The notes below the pieces were generated by a model. The model saw only the letters and a list, made by a program, of their open reading frames with translations. It made no database searches and was not told where the DNA came from. Source: a virus. From it: a stretch of 64,000 nucleotides of DNA. Location: IMG/VR virus record IMGVR_UViG_3300032285_003468, positions 1-64,000 of that record. One strand, given 5' to 3'. A program made the position numbers and the translations under genes. This document shows, in pieces, positions 16,101-22,748 of this stretch (position 1 is the first letter of the stretch; the number at the start of each line of letters is the position of its first letter).

Positions 16101-16475
16101 ATGACCACCACGCTTAACCTTAAAGACCTAGCCACCAAAGCAATCGTCGACTGCGACCCTGAAGATTACGTCGATCAGATCCACAACGCTATCCGCAAAC
16201 CTGTCCGGGAATTCATCGATCAACTCCTCGCCGAGGAGGGTGTGCCCGAGTCTGGTAGTGGTTGGCAGATCGGAGACATTGAACTCCTGCTCGTGAAGCG
16301 CGACGCGGGTTACGTCCCGAGTGTCCGCTCCCCGGAGTTGGATGCACCTGCTAGCACCTACGGCGAGGGCACCGAGGAAGAGGACCCGGCCGAGGCGCTG
16401 ACCTTCGGGCTATCAGATGCCCTTGCCTACGAACTCGCGGCCGAGTTGTCCCCGGAGGATGAGGACGAGGAGTAG
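16101..16475 (+). CDS. Acidic hypothetical protein
   Basis: 124 residues, very acidic C-terminal half (TEEEDPAEALTFGLSDALAYELAAELSPEDEDEE). The N-terminal half is helical (LKDLATKAIVDCDPEDYVDQIHNAIRKPVREFIDQLL). The negative charge could mimic DNA, but there is no direct evidence. Elements on both sides encode M-Y-Y-stop. Confidence 0.6.
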   Translation: MTTTLNLKDLATKAIVDCDPEDYVDQIHNAIRKPVREFIDQLLAEEGVPESGSGWQIGDIELLLVKRDAGYVPSVRSPELDAPASTYGEGTEEEDPAEALTFGLSDALAYELAAELSPEDEDEE

Positions 16476-16517
16476 ACCACCCGGCATGTATTACTGACAC
16501 CTAACCAACCCACACCC

Positions 16518-16718
16518 ATGAGCAAAGCAACCACCTATCCCATCGAACTCACCAAGACAGAATTGGAGGCCGCGATCTTCGCCGTCGATCAGATGCTTCA
16601 AACCATCGAGTCGGACGACGAGTTGTCCAAGGACCCCCGGATGGCCAGGCAATACCGGGCCCTGAAAAAGGCTTATACGAAACTCTACCTACCAGCAGTC
16701 CACGCATTCATCTCCTAA
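16518..16718 (+). CDS. Small helical protein
   Basis: 66 residues: 'IELTKTELEAAIFAVDQMLQTIESDDELSKDPRMARQYRALKKAYTKLYLPAVH', two helices with a short acidic loop, a common phage accessory type. Followed after 9 bp by the next start, without an element. Confidence 0.6.
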   Translation: MSKATTYPIELTKTELEAAIFAVDQMLQTIESDDELSKDPRMARQYRALKKAYTKLYLPAVHAFIS

Positions 16719-16727
16719 CCAATACCT

Positions 16728-16862
16728 ATGACCACCATCAAGAAAACATCCATCCAAGCCTCCGGGCTCTTAATCGTCGGGCTGACCTTCGTCGGCTTCG
16801 TAGCCATCGTACCCCTCACGATGTTCACCATCTCTCGCATCATCTACTGCTTCTACAAATGA
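16728..16862 (+). CDS. Small single-span membrane protein (44 aa)
   Basis: 44 residues: basic N-terminus (MTTIKKTS) then a hydrophobic segment about 12-36 (SGLLIVGLTFVGFVAIVPLTMFTI). Its TGA overlaps the next ATG (ATGA at 16859), which supports it as a real coupled gene. Confidence 0.55.
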   Translation: MTTIKKTSIQASGLLIVGLTFVGFVAIVPLTMFTISRIIYCFYK

Positions 16863-17206
16863 TCCCGGACCCTAACGCACTGGACCCCTGCGACCCTGAT
16901 TCTCCGCAACCCGAGCGCCGTGTTAAGGAACTCAAGCCCGGGGTTGTCTACCGCGTCCTCTGCGCGGAGTGGGAGAGCAATGTCAAGCCGGTCCGCCGGT
17001 GGGACTACGGCATCCTCAACGAGGAGACCGGAGGTCTATATCTCACGTCCGGGGGTTGCTATCCTTCCGACTGGATCCCCGAGGAACACTACTGGATCGA
17101 GGAGACTGATCATCCGTTCGAGGAGTATGTCCCCAAGGTCAGGAAGGGCATGGCTCATTCCCGGGCAGTCGGGGAATACTGCGAGTCCCGGAACTGGTAC
17201 GATTAA
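16859..17206 (+). CDS. Hypothetical protein
   Basis: 115 residues, ATGA-coupled to the small membrane protein. Acidic, Trp/Tyr/Pro-rich: 'RVKELKPGVVYRVLCAEWESNVKPVRRWDYGILNEETGGLYLTSGGCYPSDWIPEEHYWIEETDHPFEEYVPKVRKGMAHSRAVGEY'. Beta-rich, no recognised family. The element after it is degenerate (TTGGCATG) yet keeps a minimal ORF (M-Y-R-stop). Confidence 0.6.
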   Translation: MIPDPNALDPCDPDSPQPERRVKELKPGVVYRVLCAEWESNVKPVRRWDYGILNEETGGLYLTSGGCYPSDWIPEEHYWIEETDHPFEEYVPKVRKGMAHSRAVGEYCESRNWYD

Positions 17207-17277
17207 ACCTGAAAATCTTACTTGGCATGTATAGGTGACAGCAAACCCTTAACCCTTACCCCTGACCACCGACCATC

Positions 17278-17496
17278 ATGAAACAAAAGATCAAACGTCT
17301 GGCCGAAAAACTCGGATGTAAATTTACCGACGAAACTCCCGGCGACCAGGTGATCTATGTCGATGCCCCGAAGGGTATGTGGTTCCAACATTCCTTCGAG
17401 GATTCTCTGGTCTACGGGCTGGAGGAAGATCGCTCCGGGAGTCTTCGTGAATGCTACGAGGCCCTGAAGATGGGTCTCATCCCGGCGAGAAACTAG
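17278..17496 (+). CDS. Small hypothetical protein
   Basis: 72 residues: 'KQKIKRLAEKLGCKFTDETPGDQVIYVDAPKGMWFQHSFEDSLVYGLEEDRSGSLRECYEALKMGLIPA'. The helix-strand-'APKGMWF...SLRECYEALKMGL' pattern is frequent among small phage proteins of unknown role. TAG stop; the element follows at one base. Confidence 0.6.
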   Translation: MKQKIKRLAEKLGCKFTDETPGDQVIYVDAPKGMWFQHSFEDSLVYGLEEDRSGSLRECYEALKMGLIPARN

Positions 17497-17545
17497 TCGG
17501 CATGTATTAGCGAACCAACCACCACCAACCCACACCGCCCGCACC

Positions 17546-17773
17546 ATGAAATACCGCATCGAAGGCACTCACCGGAACCGCACCTCGTATGTCCTCACCG
17601 GGGAGGGGACCAACGAAAAGATCCTGTTCGTGATCGAGCGGGAGGATAGCCACTTCATGAACTCGGTCACCGGATCGACTTACATCGTCCGGAAATGCGA
17701 GACCCACCACGATAGCTTTCTGGCCGATAGCTGGAGAGAGGTGGCTCAGAAACTTCACGCCCTGCTTTCCTAG
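17546..17773 (+). CDS. Small beta-rich hypothetical protein
   Basis: 75 residues: 'MKYRIEGTHRNRTSYVLTGEGTNEKILFVIEREDSHFMNSVTGSTYIVRKCETHHDSFLADSWREVAQKL'. Alternating strands, no recognised family. Followed by the last complete intergenic element (ATG-TAC-TAG). Confidence 0.6.
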   Translation: MKYRIEGTHRNRTSYVLTGEGTNEKILFVIEREDSHFMNSVTGSTYIVRKCETHHDSFLADSWREVAQKLHALLS

Positions 17774-17830
17774 TCGGTCTCACCCGGCATGTACTAGCAA
17801 ACACCAACCCACCAACCCACCACCCGCACC

Positions 17831-18139
17831 ATGACGACACTTCTCAGCAAACCCGTTCGCCGCAAAACCCGCACGACCCTTGGATGGGGTTACGGCGCTG
17901 ACACCGGCCGCCATCTGGTGGTCACGATCGAGTCGTCCAGCAAGGGCGACACCCTCAAACTGCGCCCCCTCGGGACGCGCCGCGAGGAAGCGGTCCTGAT
18001 CGAGGACATCTACCATTGGGCGATCCGTAGCCGTTGCCAGAAGGCGCACCTTGAGAAGGCCCGCGCCCGGAAGGAGGCCCTCCGCGCTCGCCGTGAGGCC
18101 GCCGAGATCCGACGTAGGTTCCGGGTCACGATCAAGTAG
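17831..18139 (+). CDS. Basic hypothetical protein with helical tail
   Basis: 102 residues. N-terminal beta part (TLGWGYGADTGRHLVVTIESSSKGDTLKLRPLGTRREEAV), then a long Arg/Glu/Ala helix (KAHLEKARARKEALRARREAAEIRRRF) typical of nucleic-acid-binding or coiled-coil tails. After its stop only a TCGG remnant of the element remains. Confidence 0.6.
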   Translation: MTTLLSKPVRRKTRTTLGWGYGADTGRHLVVTIESSSKGDTLKLRPLGTRREEAVLIEDIYHWAIRSRCQKAHLEKARARKEALRARREAAEIRRRFRVTIK

Positions 18140-18174
18140 TCGGACAACACTCACCAACCCCTAACCCCACACCC

Positions 18175-18750
18175 ATGACCACACCCACCACCAAGCTAGC
18201 AGTCCTCCCCCGGTTCCCGGGATTCTACGAGTCCATCCTCACGAGCATCATCGACCGGGAGATGGAGTACGAGATGCAAGAGAGCGGAGACAACTACGAC
18301 GAGATCGAGAAACGTTTTGATTACGGCGAGGCAATGGAGTCGGTAGCCCGGGGATGGGTGCAAGCCTTTGCCCAGGAAACCGGAGTGCCTGTGGAGTTTG
18401 AGAGTCTCAAGTCTCCGCGCCAGTACAATTTCACTACCGACCGGGTCTATGTCTTGTTGCCCGAGTCCTATGTCATCAAGATGCGTGAGGAGGTAGACCC
18501 AAACACCCTCCGGTCCGTTGTCGAGAAATACTTCACCAGTTGCGACGGGTTCATCTCTCACTACTCGCCTGACATCGAGGACGATTCTTGGAAGCGCCCG
18601 GTAACCGAGTGGGACCACAATGAACTCATGGCCTTGCTGGATGCTTGGCTGACCGACCTCGGCCATGACGATTGGGATTTCGAGGAGACCCTTTCCGACA
18701 ATCCCCTTGTCTATGAATCCGCGCAAGGGGGATGGAAACAAATCCCTTGA
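18175..18750 (+). CDS. Conserved-type phage/plasmid protein, unknown function
   Basis: 191 residues, the largest protein of the array. It begins 'LPRFPGFYESILTSIIDREMEYEMQESGDNYDEIEKRFDY' and has a central 'SPRQYNFTTDRVYV' motif, which I recognise from acidic phage and plasmid hypotheticals in many bacteria (SPk/rxYNFxTDR). The protein is acidic. An anti-host or anti-restriction role has crossed my mind on charge alone; nothing proves it. Confidence 0.7.
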   Translation: MTTPTTKLAVLPRFPGFYESILTSIIDREMEYEMQESGDNYDEIEKRFDYGEAMESVARGWVQAFAQETGVPVEFESLKSPRQYNFTTDRVYVLLPESYVIKMREEVDPNTLRSVVEKYFTSCDGFISHYSPDIEDDSWKRPVTEWDHNELMALLDAWLTDLGHDDWDFEETLSDNPLVYESAQGGWKQIP

Positions 18751-18799
18751 CCAATCACCACACACCACCACACACTAACCACCCTACCTTAAACATTCT

Positions 18800-18985
18800 A
18801 TGCACGACCCGACCCTCGATGCCGCGTTGGCGTTTGTTCGCCGTCAGACACCTCGACTTTGGATCCGGCTCTTTGAGCCCCATCCGACTTCGCAACCATT
18901 GCTTAACTGGAGTCCCTTCCTCATGCACCTGGAGCAGCGCGGGCTGATTGGATCACCCCGGTATCAATCCACTATCACGCCATGA
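18800..18985 (+). CDS. Small hypothetical protein
   Basis: 61 residues: 'MHDPTLDAALAFVRRQTPRLWIRLFEPHPTSQPLLNWSPFLMHLEQRGLIGSPRYQ'. The 'MHLEQRGLIG' end is like a winged-helix wing. ATGA overlap with the next gene supports coding. Confidence 0.5.
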   Translation: MHDPTLDAALAFVRRQTPRLWIRLFEPHPTSQPLLNWSPFLMHLEQRGLIGSPRYQSTITP

Positions 18986-19155
18986 ACCGCCCACCCTCAC
19001 GCAAGCACATAGCCTCTATGAATCAACGGATCAAAGAGTTTGAGACTCGCGCATCCGGATCCAACTCAAACCCCTGTAGGGTGTGGGTATCTGAAATTGA
19101 TCATCACAAATTCACCGGAAATTCCAACAAACCAACCCCTAATAAATCCGTATGA
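18982..19155 (+). CDS. Small basic hypothetical protein (57 aa)
   Basis: 57 residues, ATGA-coupled at both ends (starts in the previous stop; its TGA lies in the next ATG). Basic start (RPPSRKHIASMNQRIKEFETR), Ser/Asn-rich tail. Support comes from the two overlaps. Confidence 0.5.
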   Translation: MNRPPSRKHIASMNQRIKEFETRASGSNSNPCRVWVSEIDHHKFTGNSNKPTPNKSV

Positions 19156-19361
19156 ACTCCATCACCATGCTAAAAGAAGTTGAAGATTGCCTTGCCTTTG
19201 CTCTCAAGCAAGCGGACGCCTGTGGTTCCCTTGGCTACGTCCCGATCACCCGCGCCCGGGCTAAGACTCTGCTGAACGACGTCCGGAAGATCCGCCATGA
19301 GGAGAAGTCTGCTCCTCGTCCCCAATCGCGGCCCGAGCCTGCTTGGCTATCTGCGCCCTGA
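19152..19361 (+). CDS. Small helical hypothetical protein
   Basis: 69 residues: 'MLKEVEDCLAFALKQADACGSLGYVPITRARAKTLLNDVRKIR' then a Pro/Arg tail. Its 3' end overlaps the C-terminus of a convergent minus-strand gene by about 100 bp, so one of the two tails is probably dispensable. Confidence 0.55.
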   Translation: MNSITMLKEVEDCLAFALKQADACGSLGYVPITRARAKTLLNDVRKIRHEEKSAPRPQSRPEPAWLSAP

Positions 19362-19710
19362 GATGTTTGATGCACCTCTCAGTCAGGTTGTCGAGGAGGT
19401 AGGCGGCGGCCTCTTCGTTGCCCTCTTCCTCCTTAACCCCGGCCGCATGCAGTACGTTAAACGTCGCATGGCACAACTCATGCACAAGAATGCTGATGCC
19501 GTGCGGCGTATCGTCGTACTTGTGCATAAAAATAAAATTACCAGCGGTGGTGTAAAAGGTAACCGCGTCCTGGGCATCGTAATCCTCCAGGTCTACGTCC
19601 TGATCAATTTTCTTTTTCTTCAGCCACACGTAGGCATCCTCCTTGGAGCATGGGCAGAACAAGTACAACGCGTTCTTGTATGGGTCTATTGTGAATCTTT
19701 TAGGCTTCAT
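19261..19710 (-). CDS. SprT/Zn-metallopeptidase-like protein
   Basis: 149 residues. Contains 'ILVHELCHATFNVLHAAG', an HExxH zinc motif (His-Glu-x-x-His), followed about 20 residues later by 'NEEAAAYLLDNL', which supplies the likely third ligand Glu (gluzincin arrangement). Upstream is a beta-rich half (TIDPYKNALYLFCPC...AVTFYTTAGNFIFMHKYDD). Similar short phage peptidases are known only from sequence. Coupled by ATGA to the HNH gene; minus strand within a plus array. Confidence 0.7.
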   Translation of the reverse strand: MKPKRFTIDPYKNALYLFCPCSKEDAYVWLKKKKIDQDVDLEDYDAQDAVTFYTTAGNFIFMHKYDDTPHGISILVHELCHATFNVLHAAGVKEEEGNEEAAAYLLDNLTERCIKHLRAQIAKQARAAIGDEEQTSPHGGSSGRRSAES

Positions 19711-20126
19711 ATTGTGGGTTCCATGTGTGCCCCGATGTCCAGCAACCCTGCATGGCGCTCCCTATGACACCGGCAACAAAGAAGAAGACATTTGGCGGCC
19801 TCTTCGATCGCCTGTTGCATATAGCTCCGGATGTCGCTGACACCCTTGACCTTGTCTTTGGGGTCGATGTGATCGAACTCCAAGGCTTCGAGGCACTTGT
19901 CGTATCCGCATACCGCGCAAGCGGCCCCGTGGGAAGCCTTCAGCTCCCGGGAGATTCTTCGGCGTCGGCTCCGGTTTCGGTACACCACCTTTTCCTTGGC
20001 ACCGGGAGTCAGGAAATAATGGACGCTCGCGGGACTGCACGGGATTGCTTTGGCGATGGCTTTATAGCTCATGCCTCGCGATCGGAGTGCTTTAATTTGG
20101 TCGCCGAGAATAGTCACAAATGCCAT
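19707..20126 (-). CDS. HNH endonuclease with N-terminal HTH
   Basis: 139 residues. Residues 5-45 are an HTH (QIKALRSRGMSYKAIAKAIPCSPASVHYFL). The HNH part has CAVCGYD (C-x2-C), 'LEFDHIDPKDK' (catalytic H in FDHID), and 'LLCCRCHRERHAG' (second Cys pair and final His). HTH-HNH proteins of this size are often free-standing homing-type endonucleases. With the downstream metallopeptidase it forms a two-gene minus-strand insert. Confidence 0.85.
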   Translation of the reverse strand: MAFVTILGDQIKALRSRGMSYKAIAKAIPCSPASVHYFLTPGAKEKVVYRNRSRRRRISRELKASHGAACAVCGYDKCLEALEFDHIDPKDKVKGVSDIRSYMQQAIEEAAKCLLLCCRCHRERHAGLLDIGAHMEPTI

Positions 20127-20240
20127 AAGGAGTACCTTGATACGAACCCCCCGGTCAATGGTATATTACTTTTGTGCGTTCCTCCGCTTGACAACGCAAA
20201 AAAGTACCCTAATGTGCGCGACTTTAACCATATTAACACC
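20127..20240. promoter_or_regulatory. Divergent promoter region
   Basis: Gap between the minus-strand HNH gene and the plus-strand gene at 20241. Plus strand: CTTGACA near 20188 followed by GTACCCTAATG. Minus strand: TTGACC followed by GTACTCCTTATG. An ATATACC site (minus, 20160-20166) lies between them. The similar GTACyC-TwATG ends suggest two related divergent promoters. Confidence 0.4.
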
Positions 20241-20474
20241 ATGACCATTGCCTCAAATCCTACTATACAAGACCTTCTCAACCTCCTTGATGACCACACC
20301 CTCGAACGATTGTCTCAGCGACTGCATCAGGTTTTTAAAGATTCGACTGATTCCGACAAGGCTCAACTCCTCTTTGAATACATCGAGGCGGGTGTGGCGG
20401 CCGAGGAGGAATACGAAACCTGCCCCGATCGTCTGGTGATGGTCCAGGCAGTTTTAAATCAACTAAACCCCTAA
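20241..20474 (+). CDS. Small acidic helical protein
   Basis: 77 residues from ATG 20241 (ATTAACACCATG); longer upstream readings cross the divergent promoter and the HNH gene. Helical and acidic: 'TIQDLLNLLDDHTLERLSQRLHQVFKDSTDSDKAQLLFEYIEAGVAAEEEYETCPDRLVMVQAVLNQL'. Function unknown. Confidence 0.6.
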   Translation: MTIASNPTIQDLLNLLDDHTLERLSQRLHQVFKDSTDSDKAQLLFEYIEAGVAAEEEYETCPDRLVMVQAVLNQLNP

Positions 20475-20476
20475 TA

Positions 20477-20671
20477 ATGAGTTCCTTATTCAACAATTCT
20501 GCCCTTAAAAAGCATCTTCTTGAACGGATCAAAGTAGTCAATCCCGGGCGCGGAAACAAGTTTACCCAGGTCTCGGCTCAAGCCGTCATTGATCTGGACG
20601 CCCGTTTTCGTGCGGTTGTCGACGCGTACCTCCGCGCACAAACCACCGGCAAGACAATCACCACCCCGTGA
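20477..20671 (+). CDS. Small hypothetical protein
   Basis: 64 residues, 2 bp after the previous stop: 'NNSALKKHLLERIKVVNPGRGNKFTQVSAQAVIDLDARFRAVVDAYLRAQTTGKTI'. It resembles small DNA-associated phage proteins with a basic start and helical end, unassigned. Confidence 0.55.
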   Translation: MSSLFNNSALKKHLLERIKVVNPGRGNKFTQVSAQAVIDLDARFRAVVDAYLRAQTTGKTITTP

Positions 20672-20726
20672 TTTTCTTGTTGACGGCATCACATACCACA
20701 ACCAACATACGAACCATTCGATCCTT

Positions 20727-21062
20727 ATGACTACCAAAGACCATCCCGGGAGTCCGGAAATTACACTCCATTCCTCGTTTCGCGAGGGGGGTTCTGACCT
20801 TCATGAAATCCTAAATTGCGCAGTTTCTTTTCTCCGGGGGGATTGCGGCGAACTTGACGATGAGGATTCCGTCATGGAATTCCTCAGCAAAGGAATTAAG
20901 AACGAAATCCGTTATGGGGTGTACGAAACCGAGACCGGGGGCCGCGTTCACGTGATCGGTGACGACAAAAATCTAGCTATTGTTCCGGACATCATATTCG
21001 CGCAGGGGGTTCATGGCGCTCCCCCTTGTGAAGATTCCAACTGCGAGTGCCGAAAACTCTGA
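20727..21062 (+). CDS. Hypothetical protein with Cys cluster
   Basis: 111 residues from ATG 20727 (longer in-frame reading from 20589 rejected). C-terminus 'APPCEDSNCECRKL' holds three Cys. Preceded by TTGTTGACGGCATCACATACC, which may be a promoter. No family recognised. Confidence 0.55.
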   Translation: MTTKDHPGSPEITLHSSFREGGSDLHEILNCAVSFLRGDCGELDDEDSVMEFLSKGIKNEIRYGVYETETGGRVHVIGDDKNLAIVPDIIFAQGVHGAPPCEDSNCECRKL

Positions 21063-21066
21063 CCAC

Positions 21067-21324
21067 ATGGCCACAAAACGTAATTACTCCTACGATAAAA
21101 AGTACGAGTCCTCCCCGGAACAAATCAAAAACCGGGAAGCTCGTAACCTCGCTCGCGCTCACGCCGCCAAGAAACTTGGCAAGTCTGCGATCCGGGGGAA
21201 AGACATCGACCACATCAAACCACTATCACGTGGCGGATCCGCTTCCGATAGCAATACCCGCGTTCGCTCGGTGTCTAGTAACCGGGGGGACAAATCCATG
21301 TTCGATCACCGCCACGGAAAATAA
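21067..21324 (+). CDS. HNH-like nuclease fragment or small HNH protein
   Basis: 85 residues from ATG 21067. It contains 'RGKDIDHIKPLSRGGSASDSNTRVRSVSSNRGDKS', matching the HNH core D-H-I-x-P-L-S-x-G-G...N-x-R...S-x-N-R-G, without the Cys pairs of structural-zinc HNH enzymes. Similar small proteins occur near phage packaging or DNA genes. Confidence 0.7.
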   Translation: MATKRNYSYDKKYESSPEQIKNREARNLARAHAAKKLGKSAIRGKDIDHIKPLSRGGSASDSNTRVRSVSSNRGDKSMFDHRHGK

Positions 21325-21337
21325 CCCAATCAAAACC

Positions 21338-21523
21338 ATGTTTGTTAAAATCAAAAACATCTATATCAATACCGATCACGTCAGCATGATCTCCCTCAAG
21401 GAAGACTGGACCCTCGTCGTGGATTTCTCTTACTCCAAAGAGGATGGTCAGCCGGTATTCCTAGCCTTCTCTTTCGACGACGAAGAGGCGGCCAATGCGG
21501 CGCTTAACACCCTCCTCGCATGA
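21338..21523 (+). CDS. Small beta-rich hypothetical protein
   Basis: 61 residues from ATG 21338: 'MFVKIKNIYINTDHVSMISLKEDWTLVVDFSYSKEDGQPVFLAFSFDDEEAANAALNTLLA', a strand-rich fold seen in many small bacterial and phage hypotheticals (ligand unknown). ATGA overlap with the next gene. Confidence 0.6.
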   Translation: MFVKIKNIYINTDHVSMISLKEDWTLVVDFSYSKEDGQPVFLAFSFDDEEAANAALNTLLA

Positions 21524-21858
21524 GCAAAGAGACCATTCACCAAGACCAAGAGGCTCACGATCAGGTCATCCAACATGACGTGACCCTGGCGATCGTCAAG
21601 GCTGAGGAGTCCGGTCATCTTGCCGGTATCGAAGCCCCGGTCTATGCCTGCCACACCTTCCTGCCTACGGGAGGGGGAGACGTCTATGCACGAGTGATCA
21701 CCCGTCAGCTCAATCACCTGGCGAAACAGCTTGGCGTTCTGGGATTCCAGGTTCTCTACAAAGAGGACACCTTTAAGACCGATGCCATCAAGCCAGACCA
21801 CGGGTATTTCCAGATTCGTGTTTTTGCGGATACCCCCGCCACAACGGACGAAGAGTAA
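21520..21858 (+). CDS. Hypothetical protein
   Basis: 112 residues, ATGA-coupled to the previous gene. 'SKETIHQDQEAHDQVIQHDVTLAIVKAEESGHLAGIEAPVYACHTFLPTGGGDVYARVITRQLNHLAKQLG', alpha/beta, acidic tail. Unassigned. Confidence 0.6.
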   Translation: MSKETIHQDQEAHDQVIQHDVTLAIVKAEESGHLAGIEAPVYACHTFLPTGGGDVYARVITRQLNHLAKQLGVLGFQVLYKEDTFKTDAIKPDHGYFQIRVFADTPATTDEE

Positions 21859-21942
21859 CCTTCCCCCCATTACACTACAAACTGAACGCCCGGGATGCGA
21901 GGCGTGGCGGTCCGGAGAGACGGACACAACCCTTAAAACAAT

Positions 21943-22257
21943 ATGCCCACCTACGAAGATTATCGTGAAAGTTGTGTGAGCCCATACGAGCAGGCCATTG
22001 CTCGGTACGAGTCAGAGGTTCTCCCCGTTCAGCTTCGTGAACAACTCCTTTACCGAAGGGGTGAGTTAAGACAACAACGAGAAGCTAGAGCCATTTCCGA
22101 AAGGAAGTACCGGAAAGCTATGCAGAAAGAAAATCTGCGCAGGAAAAAGTTATCCCTGGAGATACAGAGACGTTTGGAGATGGCCGAAGATCGAGCTAGA
22201 GCCGACCGGCTTGAAATCCAGCGCAAGCTATTAAAACAGCAAACCCTTAAAAGCTAA
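21943..22257 (+). CDS. Coiled-coil basic protein
   Basis: 104 residues, nearly all helix and rich in Arg/Glu/Lys (QLREQLLYRRGELRQQREARAISERKYRKAMQKENLRRKKLSLEIQRRLEMAEDRARADRLEIQRKLLKQQ). Its stop overlaps the next start by one base. The 84-bp upstream gap holds a GTCCG/CGGAC hairpin. Function unknown. Confidence 0.6.
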   Translation: MPTYEDYRESCVSPYEQAIARYESEVLPVQLREQLLYRRGELRQQREARAISERKYRKAMQKENLRRKKLSLEIQRRLEMAEDRARADRLEIQRKLLKQQTLKS

Positions 22258-22520
22258 TGAAACGCTTACTAATTGCAGCCCTGGTACCCTGCATCCTTTC
22301 AACTTTGCATTCCGAGTACCCTGAACCAGTCTTATCAATCGGCTCAGATAGGATATCCGAAGGGGTTTCCTACGGCCCGGTTTATTCGGTCTGGGACCGA
22401 GGTGGTAAAGACCATACTGGAGTGATCGTCGGCGACCAGGACTTCTCCCTGGTGGTGCCCCTGGATCACAAGGAGACCCCGGTCATGCAGTCCGGGGGGT
22501 TGATTATTCCTTTAGATTGA
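22257..22520 (+). CDS. Exported small protein
   Basis: 87 residues with an N-terminal signal peptide: basic start (MKR), hydrophobic core (LLIAALVPCILSTL), then 'HSEYPEP'. The Cys at 12 is not in a typical lipobox. The mature part is beta-rich (VLSIGSDRISEGVSYGPVYSVWDRGGKDHTGVIVGD). Ends converging on the late operon with a 9-bp overlap. Confidence 0.55.
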   Translation: MKRLLIAALVPCILSTLHSEYPEPVLSIGSDRISEGVSYGPVYSVWDRGGKDHTGVIVGDQDFSLVVPLDHKETPVMQSGGLIIPLD

Positions 22521-22748
22521 ATCTACCCGGTGGCAGATACCCTCTCCCCACTCGTTCTGTTCGCACATCTCGTCCTGTAGGTAGCCTGACAAATCCTCGG
22601 GCATTACCATGTGGTTTGCCGTCATGTAGGCTCGGACGTTTTCTAAAAGCTCCGGGAAGAAGTCTGCCTTGAACCGGATTCCATGTTTCTTGCAGTACCA
22701 CCGGTACCCTCCTGGGGGGATTAGGGATATGTCGTTGAGTCTTTTCAT
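22512..22748 (-). CDS. Small protein, last gene of the late operon
   Basis: 78 residues: 'LIPPGGYRWYCKKHGIRFKADFFPELLENVRAYMTANHMVMPEDLSGYLQDEMCEQNEWGEGICHRV'. Proteins starting 'PPGGYRY...T...F.a..f.eL...V..hr.aN...' follow structural genes in many podophages and are probably small virion or assembly factors. It overlaps the giant gene stop by ATGA; the Cys/His residues may bind metal. Confidence 0.65.
   Translation of the reverse strand: MKRLNDISLIPPGGYRWYCKKHGIRFKADFFPELLENVRAYMTANHMVMPEDLSGYLQDEMCEQNEWGEGICHRVDSI

Larger units (their letters stand above)
12268..17797 (+). repeat. Dispersed intergenic element with minimal ORF, 15 copies
   Basis: Most gaps between small genes carry CACCCGGCATGTA followed by YTRCTGACAGCA, directly after or overlapping the stop codon and 25-50 bp before the next start. 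Copies begin near 12268, 12545, 13144, 13318, 13583, 13936, 14277, 14513, 14894, 15719, 16051, 16478, 17221, 17497 and 17781. Fourteen contain an ATG followed in frame by a stop: ATG-TAA (12552, 13151, 14284), ATG-TAY-TAG (17502, 17789) or ATG-TAY-NNN-TGA (nine others). The first copy lacks the ATG by a one-base deletion. Some copies also form a TGCTG-A-CAGCA palindrome. Promoter, operator or reinitiation signal are all possible. Confidence 0.85.
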
